Assembly: GCF_905220365.1 (NCBI RefSeq)
Contig: NC_061138.1
Location: forward strand, 10,121,814-10,185,813
Source of the DNA: Vanessa cardui
Taxonomy: Eukaryota; Arthropoda; Insecta; Lepidoptera; Nymphalidae
DNA length: 64,000 bases
Reading direction: 5' to 3'
Under the pieces are notes generated by a model. That model was given only the letters and a program-made list of their open reading frames with translations. It was not told the DNA's origin and made no database searches. Positions 46,801 through 57,100 of this stretch are shown here, in pieces. How positions within the stretch are numbered: position 1 is the first letter of the stretch; each line of letters begins with the position of its first letter. A program made the position numbers and the translations under genes.

Positions 46801-49800
46801 ACAGCTATTAGTTATTAAACTTCAGTAATTTTCAGATCTAAATATAAATAATAAATGTACTATTAGTAGTATTAAGTACATATTCAAACTTACAAATTAC
46901 TTAAACAACTGTAATATTGTACACTCAAAGGAGAATTTACATGTTAGCAATACTTTTACAAAGTAAGAGACAGTCTGTTATAAAGTATAAGTCTTGTCAA
47001 TGTCTATCGGCAAGGATGACCACTTACCACCATAGGGTCCAAAAAACGTCATCTTCAGCGACCGACCTGCATGACCTGCGAGGAGTACTCCGCCATGATG
47101 GCGTCGATGTGATGTCTCGTGGAGAGCAAGTTCCGCAGCAGCCCTAGCGTCTTCATGATGACGCGCGTGTCTCCATCGCCCAGCAAGCGGAACATCTGCT
47201 CCGTGCCCAGGCAGCACAGGATGCGCTGCTTTACCTTCTGTTCAGCCTGTTTCATATTAAAACATTTAAGCCACATACAAAAAACCAAAACCAAACATTC
47301 TTTGATAAATTATTAATATTTTACCTGGAAAGCCATATTCATAAGTGCCCAAATTCCATTTAACCTCAAAGCTGCCTCTGGCCTCTTTGTCAAGTTACAC
47401 AACATTTCCACGGCACCTGAAAATCAAAATCAAACCAAAGGTTATACAATATAAAATAAAACACGCTAATTAAAGTTATTGCTTTAAAATAAATATTGAA
47501 TTCCACAAAAATAATAATGATGACAAAATAAAAAAATCCTACATGCAACACAATACAAATCAAACCTTGGTCTAACATGGGCTCTTTTGCTGGAGAGAAC
47601 TCCAATAGCAGGTTGCATAGAGTTGATGACCCCACTGTTAGAAGTTCTGTTCCAGGTGAGTCATTCAGGAGTTGCATTAACGGTCTCCAGACCGAATGAT
47701 CCTAGAATAGACGAAATTCCAAATTAAATGTTACTTAAGCCTCAAATCAAAGTAATAATGAAAACATATTAACATCCTTGACATTGAATTGACATTCATT
47801 ATGGATTAGTGAAAAATGCCTGCTGATTTCGGAATTTTGGAATGTACTTAAATTTCTATTAAACAAAAACTGTTTGTGGTACACAAAACGTACAGAGCTA
47901 TTAGCACTAAATTTTCAATCACGTGAAATATATGTTTATAAAAACAAAATAAAATGATTTCGCAGTTTTATTAATATTTACTACGCCAATAGGCATAACA
48001 TAGACATACTTATATCCTACTTATAATTACTTATGTGTTTTCATCTTAATTAATATTATAATTACTTCACAGCCAAACCACTAAAACATATTATAGAAAA
48101 TTTGCCATGGAAGCTTGAACTTTAAGGAAAGACATATTTTTATACTCAAAATGTGAACACAGCCGCGAGTCACAACAAGTATTAAATAAACATTATCTCT
48201 GTGTTCTTATGTGAACCCCAAAGAACATTAAATTATTTAAGATATCTATTGTAACCTTGGTTACATCTTATTATAAAGACACGATTGGAAACGTTGGCGG
48301 CGAGCCCAATTTAATTAATGAGTTTATTCTGTTCATTTACCTGAAATGTCGTCCGTAACTGTTGAACTGACCTTGAGAGCGAATGCAGGCATCTCACAGC
48401 TGCTAATCGCACCTGAAAAAATAAAATCATATTATAAATATTATTATAATTTAAATTGTTACCACCATGAAATATTTTAAAATGTCCTCTTTTAAATTGT
48501 TTCTGCATAACAAATATTTATTTAAAGAAATGTGTAACAAAAACCAAATTATTAGAACAATAATCTTCATATACTCAATCAGCAACAAAATATAAATCTT
48601 GTCTTTCATGATTATGGAAATATATAAATAAAACAAGTCATGTCAGGAAGATGCTTTTATGCCTCGAAAGTATAGTACCAAAAGTTTAGTATAGAAAAGA
48701 AAATAAAACCGATCACTGTCGATTTACACGACCAATAGAAATAGCTCCCTATCGCGTCATTCGACGCTATTAGTCGCTATAGATTCCCGCATTAGTTCAA
48801 CACAAGAAAACAAGTGCATGTAAATCGACGTGCCAAAATGACGAATTGATTAGGTCATATGATATTAAAAGTTATTACGTTGGTGTAAAGATCATATTCG
48901 CATCAGAAATAAATATTGATAATTTGGGATAGCGTAATCAATTCGGATGTGATCGGTTTTACGAATTTAGCCGATGCTACGTCTAAGTTGTGTCGTACTA
49001 TACAGTGTGCCGATCTCTCTGCCTTTGATCACGTATCCCATCGGATGTAGAGTGAGTAGTGGGCACTCACCGAGGGCTCCGGGTTGTTCATGCCGTTGAC
49101 GACGTGCACCATGAGGCCGTGGTAATCAATTCGGATGATATCGGTTTTACGAATTACCGATGCTGATACTACATCTAAGTTGTGTCGTACTATACAGCGT
49201 GCCGATCTCTCTGCCTTTGATCACGTATCGCATAGGATGTAGAGTGGGTAGCGGACACTTACCGAGGGCTCCGGGTTGTTCATGCCGTTGACGACGTGCA
49301 CCATGAGGCCGTGCGTCTCGATGATGCGCTTGCGGATGTCCTCGTCGTTGGCGCCGAGCGACGCGAAGCACTTGAAGGCGCCCTGCTTGGCGGCCGCGGA
49401 CGGGCAGTTCACGATGTCCGCCAGCGAACTCATCAGGTGGTTGGATATCGCCGCTAGTCTTTGTAGGGATGTGTCCACCTTATAAAGATCATTTGTATAA
49501 AATTAATTAATTTATTACCATATGTAAAATATACATAAAAAAAAAAAATTTTTTTTAAAAAGAATATTATTGCCTCTAAGTGAAAAAGGATTTACCAGAT
49601 TTTATAAATTAAGATATTCGTCTTATAATTTTTTTTTTTAAATAAAACTAGTTATAACGGATTTTAATCGCGTATATTAATTATTTTGGACATCCCGACG
49701 TTTCGAGCACTTTACAGCGTTCGTGGTCACGGGTAGACTTAACATACGCGATTAAAATCCGTTATAACTAGTTTTATTTAAATGTGTAATAATCGCGAAA

Positions 49801-52800
49801 ATTTAAGACAAATTTTTTTTTGTCTAACTTTTCGATACTAAGTAATTGCACAAAAATTGCAAATTTCCAGAGGCAAAGATAAAATAAATGCATTTTGTAT
49901 GTAATATAAATTATACGTACTTCTGCTAAGTATGCTAGCGTTTCAGCTGCTGTTGCTCGAATATCTTCTGGCATATCTTTCGTACAAAGCCGAGCGAGAC
50001 ATGGTAAAGCTCCAAAGACAACCCTGTAACATAATATTTTTATTTCAAAATGTTGCATTTACTTCTTTAAAAACTACTTGTATACATTCCTCTTGAAATA
50101 AAACTAAATTATAAATACACACAAATAGAAAAGACGAATTAAGTACATTAGTTAAAGTTATTCAATATCCATAATATGATGAAACTATACTACTATAAAA
50201 TGAATTAAAGATCAGCTTCAAATTATTAAATATTATGACAGGTATATATAAATATTATAGTCACAGTATAAATACCTGGTATCATCAGCCGTCAAAGCTC
50301 CAGCTCTATGTATGAAAGTTAGACATCTTGCAGCACCCATAGCAATTGCCAGTGGTTTATCTCTGGACACGAGAGTTGTGAGCAATTCTGGGATTGTTTT
50401 ATCTCCAAACCTAAAACATGGATAATGAGGATTACAGCTTTATCATAAAGAAACTAATTATTTATGTTACTTGATATAGATCTGCACCTTAAATAAAAAA
50501 TTATATTACTACATATAATAATACATATAACAGAGTTTCAGCAATATATATTTTTCAGATCATAAATAAAAAATAAAATTATATAATAATAAAATTTACA
50601 ATATATTTGTGATATTACACATAATAACAATTCCATTTAATTTTTACATATAGTTAATTAAACTCAGCATTACCAGTAATAAAGGGGATTAAGAAGAGTT
50701 TAAATATTCCAGTTATAATAAACTGTGCTGTTATCTTTTCGAATAAAACTTACGCTATATAAAATCTCCTTTATATAGATGAGTAATATAGACTACACTA
50801 TTTTAAAAAAATCAATTAAACGCCACAATGAACATCAACTTACCTAGTATTGAGAGCAACTTGCGAAACATTAGCATTTTCAAAGCACATAGCTGCTAAC
50901 AAGTCGAGCGCAGGGAGTGCTCTTGCTAATGGTGGTGATGAGAAGCCTCTGCTGGCCAGCAGGGCTGCGACAGCTGCGCATGCGCCGGCAGCACAAAGTG
51001 CTTCCTGTTCCACGGGGCCACTGCACCATATAGACAGAATGCGAACTACACAAGCTCGTGCAGTCGGTGAACCTTCACGTGCTATTTCTGCATCAAAACA
51101 CATTCACCATATTATTATTCGCCTTCACCTTCGATTTATAATAGAATGCATGTTGTAAAGTATTAAATGCATTAAAATAATAGACTGTGATTATTTGACA
51201 TTGAAGTAAATTGAAATCTAATTGAGAAATAGTGAATAATAAAAATAAATGAGATTTATGTAATATGCTCAATAATAATTCAACTCAGTATGCCAAATCA
51301 CCAAACAACAGTACAAATCCATAAGAAATATAATGCTTAATATGAGCCATTTCTTTTATACCAGATTTTGGAAAACGCAACTAGGTAGGAATTCCATTAC
51401 ATCGAGATTATCATTGTTATACATCACGATCAGTATGAATGTAAATGATTAAGACATATGTCATGATAGTCGCCCTGTATTCAATCAAAAAGTAAAGAAT
51501 TTCATTTGTGCTCAATTTTAATTTTAATTGTTATGTTTTTATTTTCTATTATTTAATTTTAGTTTAAATAATGTTTAATTTATATTTTCAATATTATGCA
51601 CATTGAAACTCAGATAGTCTAGTAAATAGTAGAACTTTAACTTTGATAATTTTGAAATGTAATTTATTTTGACGACCTCCATGGTCAAGTGGTGTGTACA
51701 CCAGTTTTCAAGGGTACGCCACTCTGAGGTCCCGGGTTCGATTCCCGGACGAGTCGATGTAGAAGGTTTATTAGTTTCTATGTCGTCTTGGGTCTGGGTG
51801 TTTGTGGTACCTTCATTACTTCTGATCTTCCATAACACAAGTGCTTCAGCTACTTACATTGGAATCATAGTAATGTACGTGATGTTGTCCAATATTTATA
51901 TTTTCATGTGATATTGTATCTTCTATTGGTTGTCCTAATAAAAATAATATAAAATAAAATGCTTACGTGTTAATCTGGTCAAAAGTCTCATATCAGCAGG
52001 CAATGCTGTTATGGGTGCTGGAGGTTGCTGAAAGATACTCCTTAAAGCACATAGACAAGCTTCAGCTAATCTTGTACCGGTTGGCACTACCTTTAATAAC
52101 TCTACAAGTACTATGGTTGTGCCTTGGTCGACCAATGATGCTACATTCTCTGGTGTGCCTTTTGCTAAAGAACCTAAATGGAAACAACATTTTTAATATC
52201 AAAGTTATAGAAATATAAAAAAGTATCATATAAGTTAATTAAAAAAGAAATTTATTGGAATAAGGAACATAACATTAACATTCCTATTTACGACTAATTG
52301 AGTTAAAAACATATTTGGAGGGCTAAATTAACATGGAAATTTAAAAATATACATGGTAACAGAAATAAAACTTAATAATAAAATAATAATAGCAAAGTAT
52401 GTACATAACACAACTAGACATACCTATCATCTTGTCATTAACATAGGACATACATACAAGACATGGTTGAATATTTACATATTTGTAACTGTACCTTTTT
52501 TTATATTTTTCTTTCACTATAAAGCATGAGATAACTGGTAAACGCAAATTGAGGATATGAAAACTCAGCTGTACTTGCTTAAGTTTGAAGACATATTAGT
52601 AAATTTAACATGTTGAAGCCACTAATTATTCTACGTTTATTGGATTACAATATGGAGGTATTTTTTTAATACATTACACATTACTCTAATCAAGGCAAAA
52701 TAGCTTGAAATATAATAATTATATAATAACCAATAAACTAGGTAACATATACATATAATACTTGTAAAATAACAACGCTTTGAAACTATCTAAGATTACA

Positions 52801-53709
52801 TCACTAATGTTAAGTGTCAAATGTAAATTAAAATAGTATCACAAAATAAGCACATTTGTAAAACAGAATTACAGAGGATAAAAAAGAAAAATCAAATAAA
52901 AGTAAAAAACATTTCGGCTTTTTAAAGTGAACACATATTTAGTACTCGGCACATACTTATTTTTTATATATGAGTTTATTAATTTGAAAATAAAACTATG
53001 TAAAGTTTTATTATCAAATTAAATTATGAAATTAAATCATCCTTGTGGAATACAACAAGGATATTATGTCAACATTATGTAAATTTTTACTAAATAGCTA
53101 ATACATTTTTTGCCTTTAAAAATTTACTAAATTAAAAACAATATAATTGCATATATTTTTGTGAATATATGATCAAATATTCAAAATAAACATTATACTT
53201 TGTTATTTTCTTCGATTAAGTTCTATTAGATTAAAATAACGATCTTCAAATCGTTTCACTATAATAGTATATGACATTGATAGCAAAGGGCAGCTTGTCA
53301 TTACATTTTGCTGAGGCCAAACTTTTAGAGATATCAAGGCTAATTTAAAATATAGGAGATAAGAAAAGTCAATAGATATCCTCACCGATTGTAATTGTTG
53401 CTTCGAGTCTTATGTTCGGATCGAGGCAATCGTCCGTCATCAATTGCAATAATCTAGGTACTATCCCTTGTTCGATTACAGAACTCTTTTGCCTGTTGCT
53501 GCCTATCACAGAATTCTTCAGTGTAACCAATGCATCCATGATTTTCTCTTGATTCGGCGAGTAGAGCTCGTCGATGTAGGAACGTGAACTTTCAATATCC
53601 TTTCGGCAAAATATTATAGGTTATAAAGTTAAATACTATTAAATATATTCTGATAAAATAACAAAAAATATATAAATATTCATACCATAAATATAGTGAG
53701 CTGCTGCAT
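43855..53709 (-). CDS. ARMC8: ARMC8, armadillo-repeat subunit of the CTLH/GID E3 ligase; 14 coding exons, 659 aa
   Basis: Exons (minus strand): 53686-53709, 53386-53599, 51967-52173, 50844-51087, 50276-50410, 49921-50023, 49263-49478, 48341-48412, 47566-47701, 47325-47416, 47067-47246, 46623-46769, 46124-46293, 43855-43894. All junctions are GT/AG and phases join without a break (1,980 nt including stop), giving the length known for animal ARMC8. Diagnostic segments are SSRSYIDELYSP (exon 2), SLGANDEDIRKRIIET (exon 7), VRLAAVRCLHSLSRSVQQLR (exon 8), STLCNLLLEFSPAKEP (exon 9), LNGIWALMNMAFQ (exon 10), MKTLGLLRNLLSTR (exon 11) and KTALAQF at the end. The family protein is an armadillo solenoid, equivalent to yeast Gid5, which holds the substrate receptor GID4 in the CTLH ubiquitin ligase. 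Exons 7, 11 and 13 are GC-rich, the others AT-rich. Two exon ends are duplicated (see repeats). The start at 53,709 gives MQQLTIFM before exon 2. Confidence 0.95.
44225..44250 (-). repeat. second copy of 26 bp of ARMC8 exon 13, at the far edge of the array
   Basis: Bases 44,225-44,250 match exon 13 interior 46,178-46,203 at 25 of 26 positions, in the same orientation. The minisatellite is therefore bracketed by two copies of the exon interior. Read on the minus strand from here, the frame continues RLAGLGVLAYITDLLAG to a stop near 44,196. Confidence 0.85.
44251..46150 (-). repeat. 38-bp minisatellite, 50 copies, made of the ARMC8 exon 13/intron junction
   Basis: The spacing between the first donor motif (44,256) and the last (46,118) is 1,862 bp, exactly 49 x 38, so there are 50 units. 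On the gene strand each unit is the last 27 nt of exon 13 (codons for HDAHHLHE plus two bases of the next Lys) and the first 11 nt of the intron, GTGAGTATTGG. Only the unit at 46,113-46,150 adjoins the exon in frame; reading past its donor gives TGA at once. Units 14-50 counted from the left are identical by eye; the first 13 alternate between GTGCAC and GTGCCC versions and one has CTTCGCG. Because 38 is not a multiple of 3, all three plus-strand frames stay open, which is a composition effect. Confidence 0.97.
48685..49003 (-). mobile_element. MITE copy (same family as 18,056) in ARMC8 intron 7
   Basis: It ends with GTCGTACTATAC at 48,992-49,003, preceded by CCGATGCTACGTCTAAGTTG, which mirrors the terminus of the 18-kb copy. 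Internal blocks GTGCATGTAAATCGACG, TAGGTCATATGATATTAAAA and AAAGATCATATTCGCATC are the inverse complement of that copy. The other terminus, near 48,685, is eroded (TAGTATAG, then AAAACCGATCAC). Confidence 0.75.
48934..49313 (-). repeat. tandem duplication of MITE end plus ARMC8 exon 7 3' end and splice donor
   Basis: Unit 1 (48,934-49,121) and unit 2 (49,122-49,313) share GTAATCAATTCGGATG, the MITE terminus, TGCCGATCTCTCTGCCTTTG, and the exon 7 end with its donor. The genuine exon ends at 49,263 (donor GTAAGT). The copy carries the last 51 nt of exon 7 with donor GTGAGT at 49,070 but no acceptor of its own. The copies differ by a few substitutions and a small indel, so the event is not brand new. 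Confidence 0.93.
49639..49780. mobile_element. 142-bp fold-back MITE in ARMC8 intron 6
   Basis: The first 37 bp (49,639-49,675, TAAATAAAACTAGTTATAAC..) are the exact reverse complement of the last 37 bp (49,744-49,780). The centre contains GACATCCCGACGTTTCGAGC and GTTCGTGGTCACGGGTAGAC, a core I know as common in Lepidoptera. No coding capacity. A fragment is at 18,715-18,768. Confidence 0.9.
51673..51850 (+). repeat. tRNA-derived SINE (family 2) in ARMC8 intron 3, antisense to the gene
   Basis: Box A TGGTCAAGTGG (51,682-51,692), box B GGTTCGATTCC (51,735-51,745), then GAGTCGATGTAGAAGGTTTA, TCTATGTCGTCTTGGGTC and CCATAACACAAGTGCTT. Confidence 0.85.
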
Positions 53710-54123
53710 ATTTTGTGATATCTACGCCGAAGTGTTGTTAAAAATATCACCAAAATTACTTTGCGAAACCGATTGGTGAATACGCTGTAGCTGTCAGATC
53801 CGCGAAACTGCTGTCAATATCATGGCAATAGATAACATATTTTATCATAGCTAATAGTCCCTTATGTAATAAAATACTGTACCACAGTGTAGAATCGTAA
53901 TAAGACTTTTACTAAATAGGTTAACTTGATTCTTTCGGAATCTGTGGACTGTGGTAGGTCACTTTGAATTATTATGACAATTTACATAATTTGACATTTG
54001 TCAATCTGTAGAAAGTTTTGTTGTCCTCAAACTGTTATTTCTTAAAGAAATTGTGTGGTCTTCCGCACCGCTGTAACGGCTGGTATGTGTCCTAAATACT
54101 TTATTTAAATAGACGTAATAAAT
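53710..54123. promoter_or_regulatory. shared divergent promoter region of ARMC8 and ANKRD54
   Basis: Only 414 bp separate the two start codons, which face away from each other, so both 5' UTRs and promoters must fit here. No TATA box stands out. An ATTGG (53,772-53,776) reads as CCAAT in the ARMC8 direction. A compact head-to-head layout is typical of housekeeping gene pairs; joint regulation is inferred. Confidence 0.6.
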
Positions 54124-54924
54124 ATGGCTGATTCAGGTGTGGACACAGGTAATGAGAGTAGCGACAATCCTGTTTTCGACCATTCGTACTGTGTGTTAGA
54201 TTTCAATCCACGAGCAATACCGATTAATTTAGCTGGACAACCAATGCCAATTGAATTTTTAGACGAACCTCATGAACATATTGGCAAAATAAAATGTTCA
54301 ACAAAAGCTAGGCATTGCAGATTGAAATATCGATATGTGGGTACAATATGTTCTTCGAGAAACAAGAAATTACGATTTGCAGCGTCTACAAACAATACCG
54401 ATCTGGTTGAAAAGCTGCTTTTATCAGGCGCTGACCCAAACTGTTCTGATGAACACAAAAGAAGCCCTTTACATTTGGCAGCTTGTCGTGGTTATGTAGA
54501 GGTTGTTAAAATGTTAATTAGACACGGAGCTAACCCGAATATTAAAGATACTTTGGGTAACACGCCTCTTCATCTTGCAGCGTGTACAAACCACATCCCT
54601 GTTGTCATAGAATTGCTTGATGCAGGAACAGATGTTAGCTCTCATGACAAGAATGGTCGTAATCCCATTCAGTTGGCACAGAGCAAGTTGAAATTGATAC
54701 AAATGCGACCTAGTGGTGCTGGCCACTTTGAGGAGACTAAACAACTTATCAGTGAAATTTGCTTGGTTGTTGAAATGATGCTTAAATACATGAAGATACA
54801 AAAGGCAGATGCATGTGAATTGGAATCTGTACGAGAAAGATTAGAAAATGTTAGCACAAGGGAACAAGTTGATTCTGAAGTACAAAACCTACTTGACAGT
54901 CTTGACTCCTTGAAATTAAGATAA
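54124..54924 (+). CDS. ANKRD54: ANKRD54-like ankyrin-repeat protein, single exon, 266 aa
   Basis: One uninterrupted frame from ATG at 54,124 to TAA at 54,922-54,924. An N-terminal unstructured part (about 1-78) is followed by four ankyrin repeats at roughly 79-110, 112-143, 145-176 and 178-195. The third has the family signature LGNTPLHLAACTNHIPVV. Next come SKLKLIQ, a helical stretch (205-224) and a C-terminal STREQVDSEVQNLLDSLDSL that aligns with the end of vertebrate ANKRD54. In vertebrates this protein shuttles between nucleus and cytoplasm and binds Lyn-type kinases; the Leu-rich LLDSLDSLKL at 256-265 fits the position of its export signal. The insect function is not known to me. The upstream neighbour is ARMC8, head to head. 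The absence of introns is unusual next to a 14-exon gene, but nothing else suggests a retrocopy. Confidence 0.92.
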   Translation: MADSGVDTGNESSDNPVFDHSYCVLDFNPRAIPINLAGQPMPIEFLDEPHEHIGKIKCSTKARHCRLKYRYVGTICSSRNKKLRFAASTNNTDLVEKLLLSGADPNCSDEHKRSPLHLAACRGYVEVVKMLIRHGANPNIKDTLGNTPLHLAACTNHIPVVIELLDAGTDVSSHDKNGRNPIQLAQSKLKLIQMRPSGAGHFEETKQLISEICLVVEMMLKYMKIQKADACELESVRERLENVSTREQVDSEVQNLLDSLDSLKLR

Positions 54925-54955
54925 TTCTATTGATTTAAGATATTAAGACTGTTCA

Positions 54956-54961
54956 AATAAA
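54956..54961 (+). terminator. polyadenylation signal of ANKRD54
   Basis: AATAAA 32 bases after the stop codon; a further AATAAAA lies at about 54,988. The short 3' UTR is plausible for this compact gene. Confidence 0.6.
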
Positions 54962-57010
54962 TGTAACTGCCTAAATATAGGAGCTCATAATAAAATAGTT
55001 TTATTAATAATTGTAAGCTACAGGTGTCATCAATTTGATTTCTTAATTTAGAGTAAGATTTAATGATTATATAAAATAAGACATTTTCAACTTATTATTG
55101 TGAGTACTCTAATTGTCTTATTGATTGAAAATATCCATTGTTACAACTAGTGTCTTGTAGTAATAAATTTACTATTGTCTTTTGAAATTTCTTTTACTTG
55201 CACACTATTATAAATAAATAAAATAACACAATAAATGTATAACCATTTATTGAAAACAATTCTTATCATTCAATAATTTAAAACTTAATATGAAGATGGA
55301 ATGCCTACTGCAATTATTATATAAAAAAAATCCTGTTTTAATTCCTTAGCCCATATAACATTAAGGAAAAAAATACAATAATTATCTGTATAAAATTTTA
55401 CCATAATTTTAAATTCTTAATACATAAATCCATTCCTCTGAAAAGTTTTTAAATAATAATTAACATGCATACATTGACTATTAAACTACACATTTTAAAA
55501 TAAATGATAACAGTTATTAATAACATGCATGCAAAAATAACAATTTTATTTGAATGTTTCTTTCACACCCAATGCCTTGTGCTATATTCCGTTTTAAAAA
55601 AATAATTATCACAGAAAAATAATATAGAAAATAATGGAAATAATCATATACAGCTCATTCATTTTTAAAATGATAAACACAACTTCAATAAAAGTAAATA
55701 CAAAATATTTTTTGGAAAATTCTAAGCAGGAAAAGATGGCAACTTCTTAGTCTCGTAACAAAACTTAAATTTAATGTATTTAAAGTAAAAATAAAAACTG
55801 AGTGAATATAATTTAAAAAGAGAAGTATTTCATACAAAGCATATATTTATTAGTATAAAACTTTTAAATAGTTTTCAAAAATTATGAAGAATAAGATTAG
55901 GCACAGACTGCAGGGTTAATGTGAAACTAATAGACCATGTGATAGAAACTAATGTTATCACAGAAACTTTATATTATGTAAGCTAATACTGCTAAATATA
56001 TTAAGTATAGTGAACAGAGGGTACTTATTCTATCATTAATTTTATTATTTATTATAAAGTTTAGTCATAAACCACTGTTCATTCTGAAGTAAATAAGATA
56101 TGTTCAGAAATTAATTTTAAAGGATTGATTAGACAAATAATGCTGAGCTACCAATTTATTAACTTTATAACAAAAAGCTACATGATGATTTGAATAAAGT
56201 TTTTTTGTGATGTAAATTTTTACATAATTGTAACATTTCTTTTTTTGTTGTAAATATACTGAAAGATCTTAGATACCTAATAATTAGTAATCATATTATA
56301 CTAATTAACTATTTATTAACAAGTGTATTCTAATAGAATAAAATAATAATTATGCTACAAGTGAAACCCACTGGATACGGCAAGTTATTAGAGCAATGTG
56401 AAAATAATAGCCCGATTTTGTGCTCTAATGTGCAAAAACAACCTTAAAATCATTGCTTTGAGTACAATATTGAGTCTTAGGAATTCCGTTTAAAACGGGA
56501 AACAAAATTGATATGAATATTTAAAATAACAATTTTAATTGATTAACAAATTGCTTTGAGCTATAAAAAAAATATATAGTGCATTGCATTCAGCTAAGTA
56601 GATATTATGGTAGTTCTGTATTTGTGTACAAGTGCCCTACATTGAGCAACGTGTTTAGAAGTATTGACAAGTTATTAGCAGTTATTACTGATCAATTCCT
56701 TCCAATAAATTATTTAAAGTGCGGTATATTTGGCACTATTTTAAATTTCGATAGTTTTGACTAGTCACAATAATTATCGACAGAACCGATTTACTTAAAA
56801 TATTATCACAATTTTCGCTATTAAACGGATACATTACAGTCATCATCATGTTTAAAATATTGTATTGATAATATAAATCACAATGATATTGGAATGGCAT
56901 AGTCGATTGTACTTAAATATCTTACTTTGGTATTAAATTATATAAACGTGTTTTCTGGCACAACCATCTTTAGATATAAGAATATTTTCTATTTAAAATA
57001 TTTAACACCA
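54962..57010. other. AT-rich spacer between convergent genes
   Basis: No coding segment, RNA gene or repeat family recognised between the ANKRD54 and sphingosine kinase 3' ends. Confidence 0.5.
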
Positions 57011-57016
57011 TTTATT
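57011..57016 (-). terminator. polyadenylation signal of the sphingosine kinase gene
   Basis: TTTATT on the plus strand (AATAAA on the gene strand) lies 84 bases after the stop codon; it is the nearest canonical signal. Confidence 0.55.
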
Positions 57017-57100
57017 GCACAAACATCGGCTCGGTAAGTTTCATCGAACTAAATCAGTCAAATTAGAGGCCAACACATCACATGTGAAATCATCTAAACG

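Noticed and set aside
49276..49485. 69-codon plus-strand open frame
   Set aside because: Antisense shadow of GC-rich ARMC8 exon 7.
54514..54801. 95-codon minus-strand open frame
   Set aside because: Antisense shadow of ANKRD54.
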